Origin: Burkholderia aenigmatica
Lineage (GTDB): Bacteria; Pseudomonadota; Gammaproteobacteria; Burkholderiales; Burkholderiaceae
DNA length: 64,000 bases
Direction of reading: 5' to 3'
NCBI RefSeq assembly: GCF_902499175.1
Contig: NZ_CABVQC010000031.1
Span: 28,139 to 92,138, forward strand
In this document: positions 41,256 through 48,608 of the stretch, piece after piece
Position numbering within the stretch: the first letter of the stretch is position 1
How the letters are laid out: the number at the start of each line of letters is the position of its first letter
Notes under the pieces: generated by a model
Told to the model about the DNA's origin: nothing
Databases searched by the model: none
Seen by the model: the letters and a program-made list of their open reading frames with translations, nothing else
Translations under genes and position numbers: made by a program

Positions 41256-43484
41256 ATGGATTACACCACCAGTCCCGACTACGGCGTCGCTGCGAACGGC
41301 CAGCGACTGCACCAGGACGCGAAAACCCCGGCGACGGTTATCAGCCGACGCGATTTGAACATGCTTATCTGGTCGCTGATGGAGGTGCTGAAGGCTGCCG
41401 GCATCAGCGGCAAGGAGTTCAGCCCTGGCGATCCCGACTCCTATCAACGCCTCCTGCGCTCACTTCGCCGGCTATTCGCCGATGCACCGGCCACCGCCGC
41501 AGCAATCGAGGCGCTGACCGATGGGCAGGTCGCGGGCCTGATCGGCTTTCCGACGCGCGCCGAGATGGACGCCAATCTGGCGTATCCCGACAACACTATC
41601 GCCTTGGTTACGAACGACGCTGATCCCGCGAACAACTCGTATTTTCGCAAGGTCGGCGAAAGTGGCACGGGTAGTTGGGTCATGTCGGATTACCCGTCGC
41701 AGGCCACGATCGAGGATTTGCAGAATCGGCTGGCGACGGCCGAGAGTCAAACGGTCGTGCTGCAGGTCGCGGACGTCGACGGCTTTGTGTTTGTGCAGAT
41801 GTTGCAAGACGGAACGCTGGAGACGCCGGGACTGCGCCTTGGCCCGCGCGTACTGGCCAATGACACCTTTGGCCTGGAGTCCGGCACCGAAGCCGCGTTG
41901 CGTATGGTCGATGCGGATGGCTTCTGGATCGACGTTGTTGGCGATGACGGCAAACTGCCTGGTGCACTAGAAACCGGGCGGGCTGATGGCGTGCGGGTAG
42001 TCGACTCGGAGGGCTTCTATGTCGAATTGCTGGATCCGGCTGGCAACGCGATCGGGCAAGGACGTGTCGACCGAGACAACGAAGTGTACGGTGCACGCAA
42101 CAGCCGAAATCTGGCGTTGAGCGCGGCCGTGAAATCCACGCTCAATTCGATTGTTTGCCCGTGGGCATGGGACTACAACCACATCGCCTTTTACGGCCAG
42201 AGTCTTGAGGCGTCGTACGAGACATGGCCCGCGCTGTCGCGCGTGAGTCGATACGCAAGCAATGTCATGGTTGGTGGCTCTGTTCGGCCGGTCACGGATA
42301 CCGGTGCTTTTGACCCGGTGGGCGGCAATCCTGCGTTCCAGCCGCTCATTGCCGTTGTTCAAGATGAGTCGACCGGCGCATTGTTGTCGGATGCCCAGGT
42401 CGCAGCGCTGCCGCGTGGAAATATGGCCCGTGGGGAGTCGCCGGCCGTGGGCGCCGTCAATTTTGCGAAGCACTTGCACAATCAGCGTGTCGGCAAGCTG
42501 GACGACGCCAGCCGGTACTTCGTCGCGACGTCTTCTGGTGTTGGCGGCCGTACCATCGAGGCGCTTTCGAAAGGCGCAGAACCGGATCTGTGGCGGCGCC
42601 TGGTCGGTGCCGTCCAGCTGGCGCGTGACAACGCGACGGCCGCTGGCAAAACCTACGGGATCGGCGCATTCATCTGGATTCAAGGCGAGTGGAATTACGA
42701 TCCGGCTATCGGTGGGGACACGACGAAAGAGGGCTACAAAGCAAAGCTGGCGCAACTCCGAAGAGATTTCCAAGCCGATTGTGTGACCGGGATCGCTGCT
42801 CAGAATGTGCAGCCTACGTTCATTACGTATCAGACGGGCGCTGGCTATACCCGCGACGAAAATGACCTTGCCATCGGTATGGCCCAATGGGAGTTCAGTC
42901 TGGAGAATCCCGGGTGCTATCTCGCTACGCCCGTGTATCCATTCACCGATAAGAACGGCCATCTGGACTCAAACGGATCGCGATGGTTCGGGCTCCAGCT
43001 CGGGAAGGTGATTCATCGGATCGTCGAGATGCGGCAAGACTGGCGGCCGCTATCACCGCGTCGTGCGATCGTTACTGGCCGCGTCGTCTCGATCGATTTC
43101 CACGTTCCGGAGCCGCCTCTGCGATTTTCCCTCCCGTACGTGGTGTCGGCGGCACAGGACTATGCAGACAAAGGCTTCACCGTGCTCGACGACAACGGTC
43201 GCGTGCCGATTTCGGAGGCGCGCATCGTACTCGACACCATCGTGGAACTCGTGTGCACCCGCGATTTCGTCGGGCAGGTCAAGGTTCGCTACGCCGACAA
43301 GACTTATCACTGGGGCAACGGATGCTTGTGCGACTCCGATGCGACGATTGCCCCTGACAACTACGAGTACGAAGCCGGACGAGGCTTCTATCCCGAAGCC
43401 AACGTGCAGGCGCTTGTCGGCAAGCCATACCCGCTGAGCAACTGGTGTATCGCATTCAGCATCACGCCTGACACCACCTACTAA
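41256..43484 (+). CDS. Receptor-binding tail fibre/spike with SASA-type carbohydrate esterase domain
   Basis: A 742-residue protein. Residues 1-75 repeat the anchor domain of the previous fibre. Residues 165-265 hold three imperfect repeats of a VxDxxGFxxxxxxxxG strand. From about 305 a sialate O-acetylesterase-like SGNH domain appears: GQS with Ser316, IWIQGEW with Gln476-Gly477-Glu478, and the DKNGH segment with Asp565 and His569 as catalytic pair. A C-terminal beta domain follows. It probably binds and deacetylates O-acetylated surface polysaccharide during adsorption. Confidence 0.82.
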   Translation: MDYTTSPDYGVAANGQRLHQDAKTPATVISRRDLNMLIWSLMEVLKAAGISGKEFSPGDPDSYQRLLRSLRRLFADAPATAAAIEALTDGQVAGLIGFPTRAEMDANLAYPDNTIALVTNDADPANNSYFRKVGESGTGSWVMSDYPSQATIEDLQNRLATAESQTVVLQVADVDGFVFVQMLQDGTLETPGLRLGPRVLANDTFGLESGTEAALRMVDADGFWIDVVGDDGKLPGALETGRADGVRVVDSEGFYVELLDPAGNAIGQGRVDRDNEVYGARNSRNLALSAAVKSTLNSIVCPWAWDYNHIAFYGQSLEASYETWPALSRVSRYASNVMVGGSVRPVTDTGAFDPVGGNPAFQPLIAVVQDESTGALLSDAQVAALPRGNMARGESPAVGAVNFAKHLHNQRVGKLDDASRYFVATSSGVGGRTIEALSKGAEPDLWRRLVGAVQLARDNATAAGKTYGIGAFIWIQGEWNYDPAIGGDTTKEGYKAKLAQLRRDFQADCVTGIAAQNVQPTFITYQTGAGYTRDENDLAIGMAQWEFSLENPGCYLATPVYPFTDKNGHLDSNGSRWFGLQLGKVIHRIVEMRQDWRPLSPRRAIVTGRVVSIDFHVPEPPLRFSLPYVVSAAQDYADKGFTVLDDNGRVPISEARIVLDTIVELVCTRDFVGQVKVRYADKTYHWGNGCLCDSDATIAPDNYEYEAGRGFYPEANVQALVGKPYPLSNWCIAFSITPDTTY

Positions 43485-43503
43485 CGAACTGATCGAGGTA
43501 CAA

Positions 43504-44268
43504 ATGGGCATTCTTCTTCGCGACGACCAAGCATCCTACCGAGCCAACGCCAAAGGGATGATTTTTCCAATTTCGGACGCTGGCCTTGAGTTCGTCGGCG
43601 TATTCGGGGGCGATCTGACGGCGAGCAGCCGAAATTTCGCGGCCAACAAGCCGGCACTCGCTCCAGTCGGATCGCCGACCGTGAACGAGGACAGCATCGT
43701 CCTGACTGGTTCCAGCGCATTTCTGCAGACCGAGATGGCCGACTCGACCGACCTGACGTTTATCGCTATCGCTCGGCCGCTGGAAATGGTAGGCCACGTG
43801 CTCATCTCGAACTATCGATCGGTGTCCCTTGCCCATTCCGGCACGACGATCGGTGCGAGCTTGTATACCGTGCCTGAACCGGGGCCTGACAACGATGGGC
43901 TGAAGACCGTCGTTTTCGAGCGAGCAGTGACGGACGGGAACGCGTCAATTTTCGCGGGCGTGAGCCTCGAAAACGATCAGGGACTTGGTGTCTATCAGTT
44001 TCTCTGTGGGCGGTTCGACTCGTCGGCCAAGGTGCATCGTGTGAACAACCTCACGACCGGCCATTCGTTCACATCGGGTCCGGAACCCCGCGCCCTCGAT
44101 CTCGGCGGAACCTTTCGCATTGGAGCGGGCTACGCGGCCGGCGAGTGGGAAGGCAAGTCTGAGTTTGTCTCTGCGATCGGGATGTCCCGCTGCATTACCG
44201 ATCATGAGCTGACGACCCTGTACCAGTTCTGGAAAGGGTACTGCTCGCGGCGAGGGATCGTGATCTGA
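43504..44268 (+). CDS. LamG/concanavalin-like tail-associated protein
   Basis: A 254-residue protein following the esterase fibre. Its pattern of short strands and the C-terminal ITDHELTTLYQFWKGYCSRRGI segment are typical of phage concanavalin A-like (LamG) adhesion proteins, which bind glycans or decorate the tail tip. No signal peptide. It is the last gene before the right prophage end, a place where phages often swap host-range modules. Confidence 0.7.
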   Translation: MGILLRDDQASYRANAKGMIFPISDAGLEFVGVFGGDLTASSRNFAANKPALAPVGSPTVNEDSIVLTGSSAFLQTEMADSTDLTFIAIARPLEMVGHVLISNYRSVSLAHSGTTIGASLYTVPEPGPDNDGLKTVVFERAVTDGNASIFAGVSLENDQGLGVYQFLCGRFDSSAKVHRVNNLTTGHSFTSGPEPRALDLGGTFRIGAGYAAGEWEGKSEFVSAIGMSRCITDHELTTLYQFWKGYCSRRGIVI

Positions 44269-44278
44269 GTTTTGGTGC

Positions 44279-44299
44279 CCCTCAAACTGGTTTTGAGGG
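44279..44299 (+). terminator. Hairpin terminator after the last tail gene
   Basis: CCCTCAAA and TTTGAGGG form a perfect 8-bp stem with a CTGGT loop, ten bases after the final prophage stop codon. It likely ends the rightward late transcript. Confidence 0.75.
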
Positions 44300-44317
44300 T
44301 GCTTCAAAGTGGTGTTG

Positions 44318-44347
44318 CAGGCCGGTTGGAGGTTTCCCCCCGGCCTG
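44318..44347 (+). terminator. Second hairpin near the right prophage end
   Basis: CAGGCCGG and CCGGCCTG form an 8-bp stem with a 14-base loop, followed by TTGTCTTT. With the preceding hairpin it makes a tandem terminator that would protect the transposase sites and host genes from late transcription. Confidence 0.65.
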
Positions 44348-44380
44348 TTGTCTTTCCGGGATTTTTCCCCATGAATTGCT

Positions 44381-44427
44381 GGGTCAAATTAAACGGCGGC
44401 TCGGGTCAAATTAAACGGCGCGCTACT
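44381..44427. promoter_or_regulatory. Right prophage end with two transposase-binding sites
   Basis: GGGTCAAATTAAACG occurs twice, at 44381-44395 and 44403-44417, with a 22-bp period (two helical turns). Both are the inverse of the left-end sites. The terminal 10 bp beyond the outer site equal the 10 bp beyond the left outer site, giving termini that read AG...CT. Confidence 0.87.
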
Positions 44428-44432
44428 CCAAA
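44428..44432. repeat. Target-site duplication, right copy (CCAAA)
   Basis: Direct copy of the CCAAA at 6799-6803; host sequence resumes here and leads into the 3' end of the response regulator gene. Confidence 0.8.
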
Positions 44433-44520
44433 GTCGCAGACGGTGCGTATCGCCCGGGCCGGTGCGCGACGCTGGAATGCGTGGCGGGGCGTACTGCCGA
44501 CGCGCCGCCGGCAGCGGATG

Positions 44521-45168
44521 TCAGGGCTTCGGCGCCATCAGTCCTTCCCGCCACGCGAGCGCGACGGCCTGCGTGCGGTCGGACAGATGCAGCTTCGACA
44601 TCACGTTGCCGAGATGCGTCTTCACGGTCTTTTCCGTAATGCCGAGCGTCGCGGCGATGCGCGCATTGCTGCCGCCTTCGGCCAGGCAGCGCAGCACCTC
44701 CAGTTCGCGCGCGGTCAGCCCGGCGAACGGGCTGCGCGGCGGCTTGCGCCACGCGCCGATCATGCGCTGCGCGATGCCGGGGTGAAGGGTGGGTTCGCCG
44801 TGGACGGCCGCATGGATCGCCTGCAGCAGACGCTCGCCGCGCATCGATTTCAGCAGGAACGAATCGGCGCCGGCGTCGATCGCGGCGAGCGCGAGCGCAT
44901 CGTCGTCCGACGAAGTCAGCACCATGATGTGCGTATCGGCGCTGGCCGCCCGGATCGCACGAATCACGGCCGGCACGCCGGTGTGGCCCATGCCGGGCAT
45001 CATCAGGTCGAGCAGCAGCACGTCGGGACGATGCGTGCGTACCTGCTCGATCGTCGACGCGCCGTCGTCCGTTTCCGCGACGATCTCGAACGACGCATCG
45101 AGCCGCAACAGCCCGCGGATGCCTTCGCGCACGACCGCGTGGTCGTCGGCAATCAGGATGGTGGTCAT
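44521..45168 (-). CDS. NarL/FixJ-type response regulator
   Basis: A 215-residue two-component regulator. The receiver domain has Asp8-Asp9 and phospho-acceptor Asp54 (LLLDLMMPGM); the LuxR-type helix-turn-helix output occupies the C-terminal 65 residues (LTARELEVLRCLAEGGSNARIA, then TEKTVKTHLGNVMSKL). The start overlaps the 3' end of the sensor kinase gene by four bases, so the pair is translated together. The prophage inserted about 90 bp beyond its stop codon. The signal sensed is unknown. Confidence 0.93.
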   Translation of the reverse strand: MTTILIADDHAVVREGIRGLLRLDASFEIVAETDDGASTIEQVRTHRPDVLLLDLMMPGMGHTGVPAVIRAIRAASADTHIMVLTSSDDDALALAAIDAGADSFLLKSMRGERLLQAIHAAVHGEPTLHPGIAQRMIGAWRKPPRSPFAGLTARELEVLRCLAEGGSNARIAATLGITEKTVKTHLGNVMSKLHLSDRTQAVALAWREGLMAPKP

Positions 45169-46622
45169 GCCGTCTCCATCGGATGGAAATGAACGGTCAC
45201 GCGCGTGCCGTCCGCGCCCGACGCGATGTCGAGCATGCCGCCGGGTAGCGCATCGGCGCGCCAGCGCAGGTTGCCGAGCCCCATGCCGGTCGGCACGGCA
45301 GCCGGGTCGAAGCCGCTGCCGTCGTCGCGCACGACCCAGCGCCAGCGCGACGACGCTGCGCCGGAGGGCGCACGCACGGCGTCGCCCGGTTCGCACGCGA
45401 TGTCGATACGACGGCAGCCGCTATGGCGCAACGCATTCGCGGCGGCCTCGTGGGTGATCATCAGCAGTTCGTGCGCGGCCGACGGGTGAGCGTCGAGCGT
45501 GTGCGCAGCACGTTCCGGCAGATCGAGCGACCAATCGATGCCCGAGCCGGCCAGCAGGTCGTGCACCGCCTGCGAAACGGCCGCACGCAGCCCGTCCTCG
45601 GCAATCGCGGGCAGGCTGAAGCCGGTCACCACGTTGTCGAGATCCTGCTGAAGATGATCGGCCAGACGCCGCGCCGCGCCGACCGTCGGCAACAGGTCGG
45701 GGTGGCGCTGCGCCTCGTACTCCAGCTCGGTCAGCTTGAGGCCGAGCACGAAGCTGCGCTGCTTCGCGGTGTCGTGCAGGTCGCGCGCGATCCGCGTGCG
45801 CTCGACCGACACCGCGAGCGCCTTCTGCATCCCGAAAGCACGCGCGAGCGCATCGGCCATCCGGTTGAAATGCGCGGCCAGTTCGCCGAGCTCGTCGCGA
45901 GACGCATCGGCGATCCGCGCCGACAGGTCGCCGGCCGCCCAGCGATCGGCGGCGGCCGTCATCCGCCGCACGCGCCGCACCAGCAACCAGACCAGCAGCC
46001 CGGCGAAGCTCGCGCCCATCGCGCCGAGATACAGCAGGGTGCGTATCAGGTCGTACGCCGACGCATCGTCCGCGATCTCGTAGTGCAGTTGCCAGCCTGG
46101 CCAGTAATGGACGCCGATCCGCGCGATGGCGCCGCCCGCCAGCGCGACGGGCGTGACGATGGCCCAGTCGCCGTCGCGGCGCAGCATCGTGTCGGGCGCG
46201 GCCGGATCGGCCGGGGTAGTTGCGAACGCGTCGGACAGCAGCGGCGACGCGGCCGGCGCGGTCGCGCATCCGGCGCCATCCGGTCGCGCAATGCGCACCT
46301 GCAGTCGCCCGGTGCCGAAGAAACCCATCATCGGCGCGAAATCCATCACGTCACGCGCGCCGACCCGCGCGATCTGCCAGAACAGTGCGTCGGCCGCCGC
46401 ACGGCACGCAATCGGGTCGCGCCAGTCGACGGCACCGGTCGCGGCGGCCAGCGCAGGACGGTCGAGGTTGCCGAGAAACCGTCGGATGTCGCTTTCGGCA
46501 TGCGCGCGCCACAGCACGCTCGTCAGCAGCGACGACAGCACCATCGCCACGAACCCCACGACGATGAACGTCGGCACGAGCTTGACGAACAAGCCACGGA
46601 AGCCGATCCGGAATGTGCGCAA
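45165..46622 (-). CDS. HisKA_3-type sensor histidine kinase
   Basis: A 485-residue NarX-like membrane kinase: transmembrane helix near residues 15-37, a periplasmic sensor region of about 145 residues, a second helix around 195-220, a HAMP segment (RRMTAAADRWAAGDLSARI), the dimerisation/phosphoacceptor box RTRIARDLHDTAKQRSF, and a C-terminal HATPase with DDGSGFD. TTG at 46622 is taken as the start because AAGGAG lies six bases upstream; a GTG at 46661 is an alternative without a clear ribosome site. It phosphorylates the adjacent response regulator. Confidence 0.9.
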   Translation of the reverse strand: MRTFRIGFRGLFVKLVPTFIVVGFVAMVLSSLLTSVLWRAHAESDIRRFLGNLDRPALAAATGAVDWRDPIACRAAADALFWQIARVGARDVMDFAPMMGFFGTGRLQVRIARPDGAGCATAPAASPLLSDAFATTPADPAAPDTMLRRDGDWAIVTPVALAGGAIARIGVHYWPGWQLHYEIADDASAYDLIRTLLYLGAMGASFAGLLVWLLVRRVRRMTAAADRWAAGDLSARIADASRDELGELAAHFNRMADALARAFGMQKALAVSVERTRIARDLHDTAKQRSFVLGLKLTELEYEAQRHPDLLPTVGAARRLADHLQQDLDNVVTGFSLPAIAEDGLRAAVSQAVHDLLAGSGIDWSLDLPERAAHTLDAHPSAAHELLMITHEAAANALRHSGCRRIDIACEPGDAVRAPSGAASSRWRWVVRDDGSGFDPAAVPTGMGLGNLRWRADALPGGMLDIASGADGTRVTVHFHPMETA

Positions 46623-46785
46623 CGCGGGCTCCTTGTTGTTCTGTTTGCTTGACGGACGCACCGGATGAATGCCGACGACACGGCAAGGCAGCGCAACCGG
46701 CTTTCAATTGCGCCATGTTGACGGTTTTCGGAGACGGTTGCTGGGGCGTTATTGCCGGGAGGGTGGAGGGACGCCCGCAATGGAC

Positions 46786-47277
46786 TCAATAGCGGTGCGG
46801 CCCCTTCACCAGCAGTCCGTCGGGTTTCCACCGTCCGGTGTCGAGTGTCGCCAGAAGCATCGTGCGCGCGGGCGGCCCCTCCGGGTCGTTGTAATGAACG
46901 GTGCGTTGCTTGATCCCCGTGATGACGATCACGTGACCGATTTCAGGCTGGCCAGGCCTGTCCAGGAAATGCCCCGCAGCCCAGATCGGACCGAAGTCCT
47001 TCAGGACCGCGGCCAGCCACTCGGGCGTAATGACCGTGGGCTGATTGAGCGCCACGAGTCCTTCGGCCGCGCACAAGTCAGGGATCCTCGACGGGGGAAG
47101 CCCCTGGTCTGCCTGCCAGAGCGCCGGAATACCCAGACGCGGCCCGGGGCGGTGGAAGTACGACACCATGCACGCCGCCGCATACCAGCATGCGTTGTTC
47201 AGTGCTTTGGATCCTGACTTGGTCTTCTTTACGCCACTCTGATCGACCATCGGCACGTTCAATCTGAAGTCCACCAT
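46786..47277 (-). CDS. Papain-like cysteine peptidase, AvrRpt2/C39-like
   Basis: A 163-residue protein starting MVDFRLNVPMVDQSG, like peptidase C39/AvrRpt2-type proteins. Catalytic Cys30 sits in NNACWYAAACM; His115 lies in GHVIVITG, and the following YNDPEGP (Asn130/Asp131) would complete the triad. No signal peptide, so it is cytoplasmic or secreted by another route. Related proteins include plant-pathogen effectors and T6SS-associated proteases; a T6SS locus lies about 13 kb away. The toxin or effector role is speculative. The ATG at 47277 is preferred to upstream starts. Confidence 0.7.
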   Translation of the reverse strand: MVDFRLNVPMVDQSGVKKTKSGSKALNNACWYAAACMVSYFHRPGPRLGIPALWQADQGLPPSRIPDLCAAEGLVALNQPTVITPEWLAAVLKDFGPIWAAGHFLDRPGQPEIGHVIVITGIKQRTVHYNDPEGPPARTMLLATLDTGRWKPDGLLVKGPHRY

Positions 47278-47367
47278 TTCGGGTCTCCAGGCGGGAGTGA
47301 TCCATAAGCGTATGAACAATCGGGCACGACGACAACCAGCGTGACTGGCGATCCACACGCCAATCTC

Positions 47368-47387
47368 GACATTATAGAAATAATGTC
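47368..47387. promoter_or_regulatory. 20-bp palindrome in the KfrA-like promoter
   Basis: GACATTAT and ATAATGTC flank an AGAA spacer, about 80 bp upstream of the KfrA-like gene in an A/T-rich stretch. KfrA proteins are autoregulators that bind their own operator, so this is the likely site. It could also serve the divergent peptidase gene. Confidence 0.6.
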
Positions 47388-47464
47388 AAATCACACGGCT
47401 TGTTTAATTGGATATTTAACGGTTTACGTTATATTATTGACGAAATCATCAACCCAACCTCGCC

Positions 47465-48484
47465 ATGTCCGATCTCGCTGCCGACGAATCCCGCCTGACC
47501 GCCGAAATCGAGCGCCTCAAGGCCGAATTCCCGAAAACCCGCGAGCTGTATCGCGAAGCCTGCGCGCTGCTGTTCTTCCGCTTCGGCATCACACCCACCG
47601 CGAACCGTCTGTACCAGCTCGTCCGCAAGGGCAGCATGAGCACGCCGACGGCCGTCCTCGGCGAGTTCTGGGCAGAGCTGCGGGAGAAGAGTCGTGTCCG
47701 CATCGAGCATCCCGACTTGCCAGCCGATCTGCAGGCGGCCGCCGGGGAGCTGGTGGCTGCGCTATGGAATCGGTCGAGCGCCGCCGCGGCCGCCGCGCTC
47801 GATGCCCTGCGCGCAGAGGTCGAAGCCGAGTGGGTGGCGGCGCGGGCGGAAGTGGCGGCGCTGCAGGCTGAACTGGCCCGCACCGAAACTGCATTGGAGC
47901 AACGCACGGCCGCGCTGCTGGCCGCGCAGGTGCGCATTCAGGAACTGGAACAGGCGAGGGCGGCGGACGACGCATCGCGGCAGGCGCTGCAAGCCGATAT
48001 CGAACGCCTCACGGCCGACAACGCGGAAGGCGATCGCGCACTCGCGCAGGCACGCGCGGATTTCACCACCCAGCTCGACCGGCTGCGCGACGACGCCGGC
48101 CGGGCCGAGGAGCGCCTGCGCGCGTCGGAGAAGCGGGCGCTTCAGGAAATCGATCGTGAGCGCCTCGCGGCCGCTCGGCTGCAAAAGGAACTCGATGCGT
48201 CGGCATCCCGCACGGAGCAGCGCGATGCGCAGCAGCGCAAGGACGTGGCCGCGCTGCAGGCGCAACTCGGCGACGCGCTGCATCGATGCGGCATGCTCCA
48301 GGGGCAGCTCGACGGCGCGCAGGCGACCGATGTGGCGCGCGGCAAGGAACTCGATGCGCTGCGACGGGAAATGACGGTGCTCGCGCGTCGGGCACCGTTG
48401 CGGGGCGCGAAGGCTGCGCCCGCCGCGCAACGGGATGAGCGGCGCGCGCGCACGCGCAAGCGCGCCGACGAAGCGCCGCGCTGA
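47465..48484 (+). CDS. KfrA-like DNA-binding coiled-coil protein
   Basis: A 339-residue protein. Residues 20-80 match the KfrA N-terminal DNA-binding domain (YREACALLFFRFGITPTANRLYQLV), and residues 100-310 form a very long alanine-rich coiled coil ending in a basic tail. In plasmid RK2, KfrA is a repressor and nucleoid-like partition accessory. A chromosomal copy beside no plasmid gene is not rare in Burkholderia, but its job is unclear. Confidence 0.85.
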   Translation: MSDLAADESRLTAEIERLKAEFPKTRELYREACALLFFRFGITPTANRLYQLVRKGSMSTPTAVLGEFWAELREKSRVRIEHPDLPADLQAAAGELVAALWNRSSAAAAAALDALRAEVEAEWVAARAEVAALQAELARTETALEQRTAALLAAQVRIQELEQARAADDASRQALQADIERLTADNAEGDRALAQARADFTTQLDRLRDDAGRAEERLRASEKRALQEIDRERLAAARLQKELDASASRTEQRDAQQRKDVAALQAQLGDALHRCGMLQGQLDGAQATDVARGKELDALRREMTVLARRAPLRGAKAAPAAQRDERRARTRKRADEAPR

Positions 48485-48608
48485 CGGCAAAACCGCACGC
48501 GTGCGTCAGCCGATGGTGACGCGCGCGCGAAGCCCGTAAGCGAGCAAGTGGGTAAGCAGGCAGCGATACCGCTACACCCCCAACCACTCGCCCACCCACC
48601 CAACCAAA
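48485..48608. other. Intergenic region between convergent genes
   Basis: A 124-bp gap between the KfrA-like gene and the convergent Tat-exported protein gene. It contains GC-rich inverted segments but no convincing terminator with a T-tract and no gene. Confidence 0.4.

Larger units (their letters stand above)
6804..44427. mobile_element. Complete Mu-like transposable prophage, 37,624 bp
   Basis: The element has inverted terminal regions, a 5-bp target duplication, a DDE transposase with a MuB-like ATPase, a Mor-type activator, GemA, and a near-complete set of Mu-type head, tail and baseplate genes, none visibly broken. Packaging and lysis genes run leftward to the left end, early genes lie in the interior, and head-tail genes run rightward to the right end, unlike Mu, whose repressor and transposase abut the left end. 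Lysogeny genes are intact, so it may be inducible. Its length is near that I recall for Burkholderia phage KS10, but identity was not tested. Confidence 0.95.

Noticed and set aside
6794..44430. TG...CA termini of Mu type at 6794 and 44429-44430
   Set aside because: Unequal distances to the transposase sites (19 and 12 bp) and no flanking duplication; CCAAA boundaries fit better.
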